DNA of 64,000 nt from assembly GCA_033977485.1 (NCBI GenBank), contig CM066997.1, positions 81,686,634 to 81,750,633 on the forward strand, given 5' to 3'. Numbering within the stretch: the stretch's first letter is position 1; every line of letters starts with the position of its first letter. The notes beneath the pieces are model-generated. The model was given only the letters and a program-made list of their open reading frames with translations, made no database searches and had not been told where the DNA came from. This document shows, one piece after another, positions 1 through 9,767 of the stretch. This DNA is from Hydrangea macrophylla. Lineage: Eukaryota > Streptophyta > Magnoliopsida > Cornales > Hydrangeaceae. A program made the position numbers and the translations under genes.

Positions 1-47
1 AACATTGCCTATGCGTCAAAAACCACTAGGTGTATGGTAGAAGCTAA

Positions 48-221
48 GACCATCTCCAACCCACACATCAAACACCATTTTGAGGCAAACTTTGCTGTAA
101 TCCCAAAAATTTCTGCTCCAATGGACGCATCAACAGGTGCAGCAAAATTTGCTACAATCTAAAATTGCAGCAACATTGCTGCAAAGGCAAAGCTGAGGCA
201 AATAATTTCTCAGCTTATTTT

Positions 222-267
<46 letters not shown>

Positions 268-690
268 GAATCCTGAAGATGAGAAGAGAGAGAGAGAGAA
301 GTACTGGGTTTAGCCATTTAGGTAAAATGGGATAAAAATTATAGGGTATTTTTTTATATCGTTGACAATAAAAGTGGACCAATCAAACTCATTAAGTTTT
401 CAATTTAATTGGAAAAACAAAATATACAATAAAAAAATTTATTTTATTTTTATTTATTAAAAAAGTCATACATTTGCAATAAAAAACGCTATTAAACCAC
501 AAAAGTATATTAACATGAGCATAATATAAATAATAGATAAAAGAATAAAATTTATTAAAATATACAATCTTTGATGTATGGGTTGGAGTGACTCACTTTG
601 TAACATAAAAAATAACACATCAACTTTACCTCAGACCATCAAAATCACTCATTTGCTACATCATTTGATGTTTTGCCTTTGGAGATGGTC
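48..690. mobile_element. Tourist-like (PIF/Harbinger) MITE
   Basis: The ends are a perfect 12-bp terminal inverted repeat, GACCATCTCCAA at 48-59 and its complement at 679-690, flanked by a TAA duplication (45-47 and 691-693). A 3-bp TAA/TTA target duplication with short TIRs is the PIF/Harbinger signature. The 643-bp interior has no coding potential. It is AT-rich and holds an (AG)n microsatellite at about 226-263. It is inferred to be a non-autonomous copy mobilised in trans. Confidence 0.7.
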
Positions 691-714
691 TAAGTCTCCA
701 TATATCTCTTTCAA

Positions 715-893
715 GAGAGCAGTTTTGCTCATCCAAAAAATGGTTCACTAATGCTCACTCAAGTATCTCATTGGCCAATGCAATGGGACAAGATTAAACA
801 TCATTTGTTTAATCCTGAGTCTCACTGCATTGGTCAATGAAATGCTTGGGTGAGCATTGATGAACCATTATTTGGGTGAGCAAAAGTATTTTC
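715..893. mobile_element. MULE-type foldback MITE
   Basis: The two halves are near-complementary over about 75 bp: TTTTGCTCATCCAAAAAATG on the left answers CATTATTTGGGTGAGCAAAA on the right. A perfect 9-bp duplication, CTCTTTCAA, flanks the element (706-714 and 894-902). A 9-bp duplication is typical of Mutator-like elements. There is no coding content. One related half-copy lies near 27,463-27,538. Confidence 0.7.
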
Positions 894-1085
894 CTCTTTC
901 AAATGTTTATTACTTTTCTTAGGAAAAGCTCTTAAAAAAATCGAATTTATCTTCCGAATAATTTCCCACCAATATAGTGATTGCATCAATTTTTGTATTT
1001 GATCTTGAATTAGAGATTTTCTTTACACCTCCATATATACATATTCATATTATAGAGATAATTGCAGTGACAATTAAAGCATGAG

Positions 1086-1173
1086 CCGACCTTAGCTCAG
1101 TTGGTAGAGCGGAGGACTGTAGTTTGTTCATGCTGGCATCCTTAGGTCGCTGGTTCGAATCCGGCAGGTCGGA
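1086..1173 (+). tRNA. tRNA-Tyr (GTA) with intron
   Basis: The acceptor stem CCGACCT (1086-1092) pairs with AGGTCGG (1166-1172), followed by discriminator A. Box A is TAGCTCAGTTGG and box B is GGTTCGAATCC. The anticodon GTA is at 1119-1121. A 15-nt intron (1123-1137) follows the base 3' of the anticodon, the canonical position. Nuclear tRNA-Tyr genes of plants normally carry such an intron. Downstream there is a T8 Pol III terminator at about 1180-1187. Upstream there is an AT-rich stretch and a CAA near 1072, as is common before plant tRNA genes. The gene looks intact and functional. Confidence 0.95.
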
Positions 1174-1807
1174 TTACCATTTTTTTTGTCTTTGCCATAT
1201 TTATTGTGTTCATACGACGTCGTTTTAGTAATTGATCCTGTTTTTAGTTTTTCAAACAAGGGATCTGCTAAAAAGACTAACCACACATCATTTTCTACAC
1301 CACCTAGAAGCATTGAGTGGTTGTACACTTAGCATACCATGTTATGTGCGTGATTTGAAGATAGTTATGTGAAATTTCTATTTGAAAAAAAAAAAAAGAA
1401 GAAGAAAGTTATGTGAAATTTAATATAAACTTACACGAGAGTTACGTAAAATTTCACATTAATAAAGTTATGTGAAATTTCATATAATCATATATCACAG
1501 ACAATAAATGAATGAATCTACAACTCAATCCATTTCTAAGCCCATTTTGAAATCTTAGGATAAGAACTACAGGATTGGTTCATTCAAATAAGTTCAAAAT
1601 CCTTAGAATGAACACACGGTCTAAATATCAGACCACCATCTACAATATCACAAATGCCCTAACCTCTCAATCAAATTCTAAAGAAAAGAACAAAACCCAT
1701 TTCCCAAATTCACCGACAATAAAACACCATTCCCCACATATACATCACATCCAAACAGAGCCTTATGGTTCGAATCTTCAAACCCAAAAATGGTCAGCAA
1801 CTCACCT
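1174..1807. other. tRNA 3' flank with GTTATGTGAAATTT repeats
   Basis: No gene is recognised. Between about 1,364 and 1,487 the motif GTTATGTGAAATTT occurs four times with variation, partly as its own complement (AAATTTCACAT). The same motif, in palindromic arrangement, recurs at about 12,740-12,812, so this is a dispersed repeat and probably a MITE relic. An open frame at 1575-1865 is shared with the adjacent SINE and is not considered coding. Confidence 0.4.
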
Positions 1808-1961
1808 AAAAAAAGGCAGCCCAGTGTACGAGACTTCTGCCATTGCGGGGTCTGGGGAGGATTGAGATGTACGCAGTCTTACCCTTGCAAAGCAGATAGA
1901 TTGTTTCCAGATTCGAACCTGTGACCTCTAGGTCATAACAGAGCAACCTTACCGTTGCAAC
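1808..1961 (-). mobile_element. Au SINE
   Basis: On the minus strand the element starts GTTGCAACGGTAAGGTTGC. It contains the box B-like GGTTCGAATCTGG and ends with the Au-type block CGCAATGGCAGAAG...CACTGGGCTGCC plus a short T tail (A-run at 1808-1814 on the plus strand). This matches my memory of the Au SINE family, which is widespread in angiosperms. Flanking GCAACTCACCT and GCAACTCTCCT could be a target duplication, but the right copy overlaps the SINE 5' end, so this is uncertain. Confidence 0.85.
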
Positions 1962-2707
1962 TCTCCTCTATGAAACAAATAAATCGTTAAGGGGAAGAAT
2001 CGCAAGTATCGCCAACCATTGGCACATCTCCACTGCCAACCACTGCTTCACCGACCATCACCACACCAGCTGCTACTTTTTCGACTACCGCCTTGCAGAC
2101 CACTGCTCCACCAGTTGTCGCTTCATCGGCCACCATCCCCCCTTTCCCTATCTCAATCTAACGTCCTCTCTCTTTGCTTGTTATAAGATAGATGGGGTTA
2201 TTTTGGTCTTGATATTATTTAGTCAAATACGTCAAAGGAGTGAATGTAGTCTAGTTTGACAAATAAAGGAGTTTTGAACAAAATAAAAAATGGGATAGGC
2301 TTTTAACTTACAATCCAAGTTATGGTATTTATGACAAATTCTATTTAAAAACACCACCTGTACGGTTCACGGTCACCCGATTCACTGGCCAACACCACCT
2401 GCACGGTTCATGATCACCCAATTCACCATCCTCACCGGTCAGTTGGAACGTAAGGCAAGGCTACTGCCTTGCCTGCCCGCTCAGCTCACAAGAACTAACC
2501 GGGCCAGCTCAATGGCCAATTCACTGGTCGAACCGGCTAGGCTAGGGCTGCTGGGCAGATTGTAATAAATGTGTGCCTTTCTAGCTACCTCTGCTAGCAT
2601 CTTGTGAAGAAAAAAAGATTAAAGTTATGATTCCCATTTTTCAATCCCAAATTTAGTTCTCAAAAGTTTAAGTTGTTAGCACTACATGCAGAGACATGTG
2701 GTATCAC
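1962..2707. other. Intergenic stretch with a short direct repeat
   Basis: No gene is seen. A CCA/ACC-rich segment lies at about 2,000-2,150. A roughly 38-41 bp unit starting AACACCACCTG is repeated directly at 2350-2390 and 2391-2427. The rest is ordinary AT-rich sequence up to the target duplication of the next element. Confidence 0.4.
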
Positions 2708-2950
2708 TAGGCCTGGCAAAGAAGGCTCAATTCAGAAGTAGCCCGATCCAGCCCAAAAGTTATAGCCTTCGGGTTAACTTAAAATATTTCGCGGGTCGAT
2801 TTCGAGTTGATGGCACAAAAAATAACGGGTTATTTTGGGTTTTACGTGGGCCAAAAATTAAAACCCTACACAGAAGAAGTCTATTCATTTCAGCCGCTCT
2901 CAAAACTCAAAAGACGTCACCATCCTCACTTTCTTACAATCAAATCCTAG

Positions 2951-3040
<90 letters not shown>

Positions 3041-3071
3041 CTAGGTCTATTTCGGCATGTGTGTGTGAGCG

Positions 3072-3126
<55 letters not shown>

Positions 3127-4289
3127 GTGTGTGTGTAAGTGTGTATGTGTGTGTGTGCGCATGTGTGTGTTTCGACGTGTGTATGATTCTATTTTCCTCT
3201 TTTGTGTGTCGGTTTCTCAGAATTTTTTTCAAAGTGGGTCACTGATGAATCAGAGGAAGAACTTGTGGAAGACTTTGAAGATGTAATTGCGGGACTTGAC
3301 CAATGTTAAAATTCTTTTGATTAGGTATAACAATAGATGTTCAACATCTCCTTATGTGTTCCTTTTCCTTTCATTTTTTTAGCTAGTGGCTCATTTTTAT
3401 TTTTATTTTTTTTATGGTTCATTTACAGGTGCATTTTGTGCTTATAAACTGATAGAGTAGATGGGAGGTGATTCGCTGGGAGGAAATGAGAGCATTTAGC
3501 TTAGTTGTGATATAATTTTGTTTTCATGAATTGATAGAGCAGATTGGAGTATTTAGACCGGATTTTTTTTTTCCCAACATTTTCAATCTATCTGTGGTCT
3601 GTAATATAATTATACTAGGACTGCAATTTGGTTGATATTATAAACTCATGTAGTAATGTTTATTTGTGTGTGGGTGTGTGTGCGCGCGTATGTGAGTATT
3701 TTTTTTATTACCGGAACAAAGAATGATTAGTTTAGTTATAATATTATTTTTTTTGAAGCTTTTGAATACAATAGAATCTATTATGTTTAGCCCTACAGAA
3801 TCTATTATGTTTAGCCCTACAACCGATAGAATAATTGCTTCATGAAAATCTTTGCAAACTTAAATAAATTTTTTTTTCCCACTTAAATAGATTTGATAAA
3901 GTTAGAAGGTAGAGGGAAGAAAGTAGGGGAAAAAGGGGAGGGGGAAAAAAATTTAAAAGGCAAAAATAAAAATAAAATTATACATATATAACCAAAAAAA
4001 AAAAAGAAAAAATTAAAATAAACAAAAATTCAAAAAATAAAAAATAATAATAATAAATAAAAATAAAGCAAAAAATTCAAAAATTCAACAAAAAAAAAAT
4101 TTTAAAATTTTTTAAAAAAATGTCAAAAAAAAAATCTCATATATATATATATATAAAGGGGAAAAAATTGGTTCATAACCCGACCCGATAATAACCCGGC
4201 CCGGGACGAATATAAGTAGGCCCGAACCCGACCTGGTCCGAACCCTCCGAAGCCCGAACCCGCCCAAGCCCGCCCATTTGCCAGGCCTA
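2708..4289. mobile_element. hAT-like non-autonomous element with poly-C/CT core
   Basis: The inverted termini are TAGGCCTGGCAAA (from 2708) and TTTGCCAGGCCTA (to 4289). The flanks are an 8-bp duplication with one mismatch, GGTATCAC (2700-2707) and GGTTTCAC (4290-4297). TIRs of this form with an 8-bp duplication indicate the hAT superfamily. The right subterminal region is dense in CCCGACC/CCCGAAC motifs, as expected for transposase-binding repeats. The interior has a C34 run (2953-2986), long (CT)n tracts to about 3122 and (GT)n. It has no transposase. Open frames across the CT tracts are low-complexity artefacts. Confidence 0.7.
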
Positions 4290-4676
4290 GGTTTCACTAA
4301 TCACTGCCGCAACATGCGATACAAGTGTTATGCTATTTGGGCACCATTTTAGTATTCAATTTTGAAAAGTATATAGCATTACTGATTGAAAATATATATA
4401 TATATATATATTCCCAATACATATTGGTTCTGGCATGCAAGCAAGGCATGTCAAACCTAATGCTGTGATTGCAATCCCAACAACCACTAGTTCATTCAAC
4501 AAAACTAAACCAAACAATACATTTATTTACACTAACAAAGGAAAACTAACAGAAGAGGTTGGGATATTTTTTTTAATCCCTCCCAAATAAATAGGTTTAT
4601 TCTGTGGAGTTCGATGATAGGAACTAAAAACATTATGTACAGAGAGAGACAATTACATAGTTAACATTGGGAGAGG
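4290..4676 (-). other. 3' UTR and downstream flank of the UBC gene
   Basis: On the minus strand this follows the UBC stop codon. An AATAAA-like polyadenylation signal (plus strand 4596-4601) lies about 75 bp past the stop, and further AATAAA-like copies occur near 4,520. A (TA)n microsatellite is at about 4,393-4,412. The UTR extent is inferred and no cDNA is available. Confidence 0.45.
4596..4601 (-). promoter_or_regulatory. Candidate polyadenylation signal of UBC gene
   Basis: The minus strand reads AATAAA about 75 nt downstream of the UBC stop codon. Plant near-upstream elements are loosely defined, so this is only a plausible signal. Confidence 0.4.
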
Positions 4677-7660
4677 CTACGGGTCGACTGGACCCGCCAT
4701 TGCCTCATCACTGGAGTCATACGCTGCTTCGCTCAGCTCTTCGTCGTCGCTAGATTCTTCTTCTGGGGCAGCTCCCACATCTTCTGGCTTGGCATATTTC
4801 TCACAGTATTCTAAAAGATGATACCATAAGAGCAATTAACAATAATTTTAAAACTTAAAAATTTGTATCAAGTCTTTCTTCCTTTCTTTTTTTAATTGAA
4901 ATCTAGCTTATCCTAGTGTATTATTGTGCTACATTATCGTGCTCCTCACTGAAGGTTTGTGCAAAGACCACAAGAACCGGTTAAATATGAGGCTGGTGAC
5001 TCCAAAGAGGTCTACACGCACATGGGGCAGTTGGGGATTCGAACTCAGGAGCTCATGCCCCATTCTTCGCATAATGGGAATTAGGGGCCCTTGCATTTTT
5101 TAAGGAATGATGAAAAAACACGCTACCTTCTTACATATGGCATCAAATGCAATAGGAAATTAGTATATCCAGGAATCAATCTGTTGTATAATCATCTAAC
5201 AAAGAAACACATCATAAACTTAAATTTGTGTGCTAATCAACTTGGTGGAAAATTTAATGCTGCTAATTGCTTTTGAAAAAGAAACAGCTGCGTGCTTCTA
5301 GATAGATAGGGATAAAATAAAATAAAATAAAATAATGCGTGGACCACTCTCTCTCTTGAGTAACTTGAAACCAATTAGCTAGCCTTGGGTAAAAACCAAA
5401 AAATCAGTTATTTAGCTCATTTTTATGAAAACACTACCTATTGAAGGTAGACTTGGGTAACTTGAAACCAACAAATCAGTTATTTAGCTCATTTTTATGA
5501 AACACTACCTATTGAAGGTACACTTTTCTTATTTTCAAAGATAGAAGAATAAGCACTAGAATGTGAGGGAGTCGAGAGATAGATGTACGCATAAAGTGAA
5601 AATGGTGACACGAACAAGTGGAAAACAAAGGAAATCAGTTAAAGCATTCATGAGAATTTAAAAGTAGAATCACTTGATACGAAAAAAGAGAAAAGTTGCA
5701 CAAGATTAGAATCTACCGAACAAGAAGTGATGGAGTTCTATTCGATGATGCCAACGAGGATGAGTAAAGCCATAAAAGAACATGGGTTTCACTAGTGAAC
5801 ACAGAGAACTGATGCTTTAGCAGAACATGAGGCTCTACAAAGCAGAAGCCCCAGGCACAAGAGAAAAGAAAAGAGAGGTACACATATACATATGGGTGTC
5901 AATGGCTTTCTCATTAGGATCTTGCTTTCTCTAACTAGACACAATACTTAACAGGAGTTTCCGATATGGTAGGGCGGGGTGAGGAATACAAATCAATCCG
6001 ATAACCGGTTTAATGTTGAATTAGATACCCTGTTGATCATGAATGGAGTTTTGAGTTTATAAGCAGATACTATATTAGCATGCCTAACAATGCAGACCCT
6101 GAGTCACTAGGGGGGGTGAATGGGTTTTGCAAATCCTGTATGTAACATTTTCAGAAAACTATAATGCTGTTAGTCACAGAGACACCATTTAGATGATCTT
6201 AAAACCAGTAAATGTACAATTCCTCTTATGGGTATGTGTAAATCAAACCACTATAGAACAGAGTAAAAAGAAGAAAAGTATTAAAGAAAAGCAGCAGAAA
6301 GAACAAGAAGTAGCATATTGGAAAAAATATCAAATGTTTGTAATTTTCATCCAGGCTACACTGGGACTGCAAGGCCTGCAAATTTGTTAAATATAACTTC
6401 AGGTTCAATACCTTTAACTTTCTGTTCATAAGCAGTTTTGTTTCGCATCATCATAGCTGCGGCCTCCCCATTCAACGGGTCTGAAGGGTTGGGATACAAA
6501 AGAAGTTGCGGAAGGAACACCTCAAATATATTCACCAGATCTGAAAAATATCGGTGTCCACATCACAGACTTATTAACTCCAACCATTAAGATGTGTTTT
6601 AAAGATAAAAGATTAAGGCTTAGTTTGGCCCCCACGTGGCTTTTTAAAAGTAGCTTATGAAATTTATTATCAAGTAATTTGATAATTTTGTACAAGTGAC
6701 ACATTACTCTTCAAAAAAACATCATGAAACCAAAAAGTAACCTTGAGCTTTTAAAAGCTCCATTCTAGAGCTTTTAAAAGCTCCCCCAAAGAAGTCCTAA
6801 GTTCAATTTTCGCAAAGCTCATGAACTAGTTACCAAATGAATTAACATGAAATTGTGCTTTAAAAAAGGAGAAGCCCCAAAACAGGTGCCAAACTAAGCC
6901 TAAAAGAAGCCATAAGAATCTTGTTTGAGAAATGAAGCCAAAAGATTTAATTTTTACCAAACATAGGACTCCATGTCTGATTAATAACATCTAAACAAAC
7001 TGAACCTGACCTGAAATTAAATAATCAACAAGATTGTCAGGCTTGGATAATTTTCTTATTTAAGCAAATAATGTCGGGAAAAATGAACATTTAAGTACTC
7101 ACATTTCATCAACATTTGGGTGGTAGATCTTATTAATAAAGCCTATGGAGGGTGATTTATACGGATAAGCATCTGGAAGCTCGACCCTTATCTTCCAGAT
7201 ACCTCCATGATAAGGACCTGCCATGATCAATACAATATAGGAGAAAAGACATGAAGAATATATAAATGACTTTCGCTCAGAATATAAACACCCATGTCCA
7301 AAATATTCGTTGCAATGGTTATTTGCTGACGTATCACGTGTGGTATCACAAACTAGTAAGAATGCATTTTTCAAGCACATGTCAGTCCTAACACACTATA
7401 GTCAGTAGTCACATGTATTAGTGCGGCGATACCGATGACATGGCATCATGTTTAGGCTACTATTAATGAGTAAAATCAGTGAGAACAATGATCAAACAAC
7501 TTATCTGCAATTGGTTATATGACAGTACTGAGGAAAGTAGTAAAAAGGTAACATTTAGGAGTCTTCCCAAACATTAAAAGTGCTTTCCAAAATTCAATCT
7601 AAGAAGTTACTACAATAAATACAAATGCTACCCAATCAACCAAAGAATGCTTATATCAAA

Positions 7661-7697
<37 letters not shown>

Positions 7698-8121
7698 ATA
7701 TCAGTTGCAAAATTACTTTATCAAAACAACATATATCAATTTCCACATCAATAGCATTAAAAAGCCTCAAAAGGAGCATTTGTATTGTTGATTTACTTGA
7801 TTAGCACACACAAAAAAAATTGTACCCAAAAGAGGAAATCAGGAGCTCATCACACAAATACATGGTCAACATAGCTAAATCAGATATGGGTATAGATATT
7901 TACTGTCAGTGGGTCCATGAAAATGTACATAGAACTCTTGCATGCCATCATTGATCATCTCTACCTTATAGTCACTCATCATCCTGTTCCAAGGAAAAAA
8001 AAAAAAGAAATTAAACAAGTCAAAATCAAATTCAACAATAAATTGAAGATATCTTGAGACTGATTTGATGATTTTACAGTTTCATCAAGTCCATCTCTCG
8101 GCGTTTGCTCGGGGAAGACAT
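4677..8121 (-). CDS. UBC5: Ubiquitin-conjugating enzyme E2 (UBC4/5/6, UBE2H type)
   Basis: Six exons join in frame on the minus strand: 8078-8121, 7904-7983, 7103-7217, 6958-7010, 6412-6540 and 4677-4810, all with GT-AG introns, giving 555 nt and 184 residues. The protein begins [16 protein letters not shown] and has the E2 HPN motif (residues 74-76) and the catalytic Cys in SVCLDVIN (Cys85). The UBC fold spans about residues 6-145, followed by an Asp/Glu/Ser-rich acidic tail ending GPVDP. Length and tail match the Arabidopsis UBC4/5/6 group, related to animal UBE2H. The enzyme accepts ubiquitin from E1 as a Cys85 thioester and passes it on with E3 ligases in the cytosol or nucleus. The start is the first in-frame ATG and matches family N-termini. 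Introns carry a MITE (intron 4), a GA tract (intron 2) and a SINE-like relic plus a direct repeat (intron 5). The gene looks intact; which paralogue it is remains unresolved. Confidence 0.94.
4935..5090 (-). mobile_element. Possible tRNA-derived SINE relic in UBC intron 5
   Basis: The minus strand contains a clear box B-like GAGTTCGAATCCCC preceded by ATGGGGCATGAGCTC. No good box A, A-tail or target duplication is visible. It may be an old SINE or a tRNA-like fragment. Confidence 0.35.
5384..5520. repeat. Tandem direct repeat, about 68 bp x2, in UBC intron 5
   Basis: A unit containing AAATCAGTTATTTAGCTC and ACACTACCTATTGAAGGTA occurs twice almost unchanged (about 5384-5450 and 5453-5520), with the shared flank GGGTAACTTGAAACCAA. 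The copies differ by an A-run length and a few bases, which suggests a fairly recent duplication. Confidence 0.7.
6617..6900. mobile_element. Tourist-like MITE in UBC intron 4
   Basis: The termini GGCTTAGTTTGGC and GCCAAACTAAGCC are complementary over 13 bp and flanked by TAA (6614-6616 and 6901-6903), the PIF/Harbinger signature. The 284-bp element takes up most of the 417-bp intron and ends about 57 bp from exon 4. A related copy is at 9339-9553. Confidence 0.78.
7664..7694. repeat. (GA)n microsatellite in UBC intron 2
   Basis: An uninterrupted GA run of about 15 units lies in the intron between exons 2 and 3. On the gene strand it reads (TC)n. Confidence 0.8.
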
Positions 8122-8427
8122 GGTTTTTCTCTGAACGCTTTGCTTCGCTCCGGTGGTTGGAGAGAGAAAGTCTTGAGAGAGAGAGAGAGAGAGAGTTCCT
8201 TGCGCAACTAAAATGGTTCAGACATCAATGAGTGAAGCAAGAGATAGAAAAAGGTACTCTCTTGTTCTAAAAAGGGATAATTAAAATTCACAAAGACATC
8301 TCACAAAAGTATGTGGTATTTTATGTGGTATTTATGTGGTAGTAGTAACCTATTATTCAGATGTCACCATGAGTTATTACATACTTTTGTAAGTATTTTT
8401 TTATAATTCTTTTGTTATTCTAGCATT
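8122..8427 (-). promoter_or_regulatory. 5' UTR and promoter region of the UBC gene
   Basis: Immediately upstream of the UBC start codon the gene strand is CT-rich, with a (CT)n tract at about 8175-8195. CT-rich leaders are common in plant housekeeping genes. No clear TATA box could be assigned. The transcription start is unknown, so the extent is inferred. Confidence 0.4.
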
Positions 8428-8758
8428 ACTCGTTCTAAAATAAGTGTTATATTTGTCCTTTTTTTTTTGTGTTGTTTTGAATATTTCAAAATAAGTGTCC
8501 ATTTTTAAAAATCAAGCACAAAATCTAATATTTTTCTTACAAAATCAGATACCCTTATAATAAAGACAAAATAAAATTTATGTGTAATCCCAAATAAGTA
8601 GGAAAGTTAAACACATATCCATCCAGGGTAAAAGAAAAACCGTTATATGTAGTGGACTAACAAAATTAACATAATATATCTTTTTTAAATAATGTGCAAA
8701 ACTTTAAAAAAAAAAAAAAATGTGCAACCTTAAAATGAACACTTATTTTGAAACAAAA
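8428..8758. mobile_element. Stowaway-like MITE relic
   Basis: The left end CTCGTTCTAAAATAAGTGTT and right end AACACTTATTTTGAAACAAA are diverged complements of the usual Stowaway terminus, in which AAAATAAGTGT is the conserved block. TA flanks are possible but eroded. The interior is A/T-rich and non-coding. Confidence 0.5.
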
Positions 8759-8799
8759 GTTAATAAATAAACTTTTTATCAAATCTATTAACAAGTTTT

Positions 8800-8927
8800 T
8801 TTACAAGCCTACAAACAAACCTTAATTAATCGTATTCACGAGCTTTGTTGAGCGAGTTGATCGAGCCTAACCTTTATCGAGCTGAGTCGCAAGCCTTTAT
8901 TGAACGGTTCAGTTCGTTTACACACCT
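8800..8927. mobile_element. hAT-like terminal fragment
   Basis: The segment has GAGCTTTG/GAGCGAG/GAGCCTAA-type subterminal repeats and ends TTCGTTTACACACCTAG, resembling the right end of plant hAT-like elements. No matching left end or duplication was found. Confidence 0.3.
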
Positions 8928-9011
8928 AGTTGCAGGAACATCTAACTAGACTAGCAAATGTTTGCAATCATCCTTATTTTTTTCCCCCTTTTAAAACGAC
9001 AATGAAATTGG

Positions 9012-9042
<31 letters not shown>

Positions 9043-9660
9043 CGAAAATAATAGTTTTCAATGTTCAGTTTCGTTTTCGCAAACATCAAAACTAGTTTCA
9101 GTTTTTAAAATTTAGAAAACCCAAAACCACAAATTAGATCCTAATAGTTAAATTTATTTATTAACTAGCAATAAGTTGAAAGTCGTAGCGTTTTCAGACC
9201 AAATTTCGATTATGATCTTGCTGCTATCAGCCATAATATTCATCCGGCAATCTAAAATGCACAACGGTGCGGTGTCCTGTTGTGTACAGTGTACTCATGA
9301 TGCGAGGAGAGAAGCCAACATGGTTGCAGACCATCTAAGGCTTAGTTTTGCCCCATTGTGATGCTTCTCCTTTATTAAAGCACAATTTCATATTAATTTA
9401 TTAGTAATTAGTTTATGAGTTTTGCACAAATTAAACTTAAGGTTTTTTTTGGAAGGAGCTTTTAAAAGCTTTCATGATGTCTTTTTAAATAGTAGTATAG
9501 CACTTGTATAAAATTATCAAACAAGTTAATAATACGTGGGGCCTAACTATGCCTAACTAGACTGGCAAATGTGTTTTGAAATTTTTCATGGAGGAAGTCC
9601 CAGATTTAATTTAGTCACACTATTTGTAACAAAGGACTTAGAGCCTGCTGATTTAGAGTA
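8928..9660 (+). pseudogene. RNase H-like (LINE/RVT_3-type) relic split by a MITE
   Basis: At about 9,270-9,335 the plus strand encodes REANMVADHL, which resembles the C-terminal motif of the plant RNase H domain attached to LINE-type reverse transcriptases. The frame is cut by the TAA-flanked MITE (9339-9553), and CTAACTAGACTGGCAAATG continues the motif as LTRLAN. A second copy of that tail, CTAACTAGACTAGCAAATG, stands alone at about 8942-8960. Both are short and interrupted by stops. An alternative reading of the first copy as an SNF2 helicase fragment (CNHPY) was judged coincidental. Confidence 0.35.
9339..9553. mobile_element. Tourist-like MITE, second copy
   Basis: The left terminus GGCTTAGTTTTGCCCC and the complement of the right terminus, GGCATAGTTAGGCCCC, are diverged versions of the MITE at 6617-6900. 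TAA flanks both sides (9336-9338 and 9554-9556). It interrupts a coding relic, so the insertion site can be read directly. Confidence 0.65.
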
Positions 9661-9767
9661 ATTCAATTTGACTTTGTAATCTAAAACTTAGAAAACAAAA
9701 ACAATATAGATTTTTTATTTCATTTTAATAAATTCGGGATTGGGACCATGACTTCAGCTAAGGTAGC

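Noticed and set aside
2686..3286. Open reading frames on both strands through the C-run and (CT)n tracts
   Set aside because: Low-complexity repeats avoid stop codons in several frames. The products are Ser-Leu, Arg-Glu or poly-Pro/Gly strings.
4112..4297. 61-codon frame at the hAT right end
   Set aside because: It is the translation of subterminal CCCGA repeats across the TIR.
8930..9115. Possible SNF2 helicase fragment (CNHPY motif)
   Set aside because: Only a five-residue match; the same DNA phrase recurs at 9,553 in an RNase H-like context without that motif.
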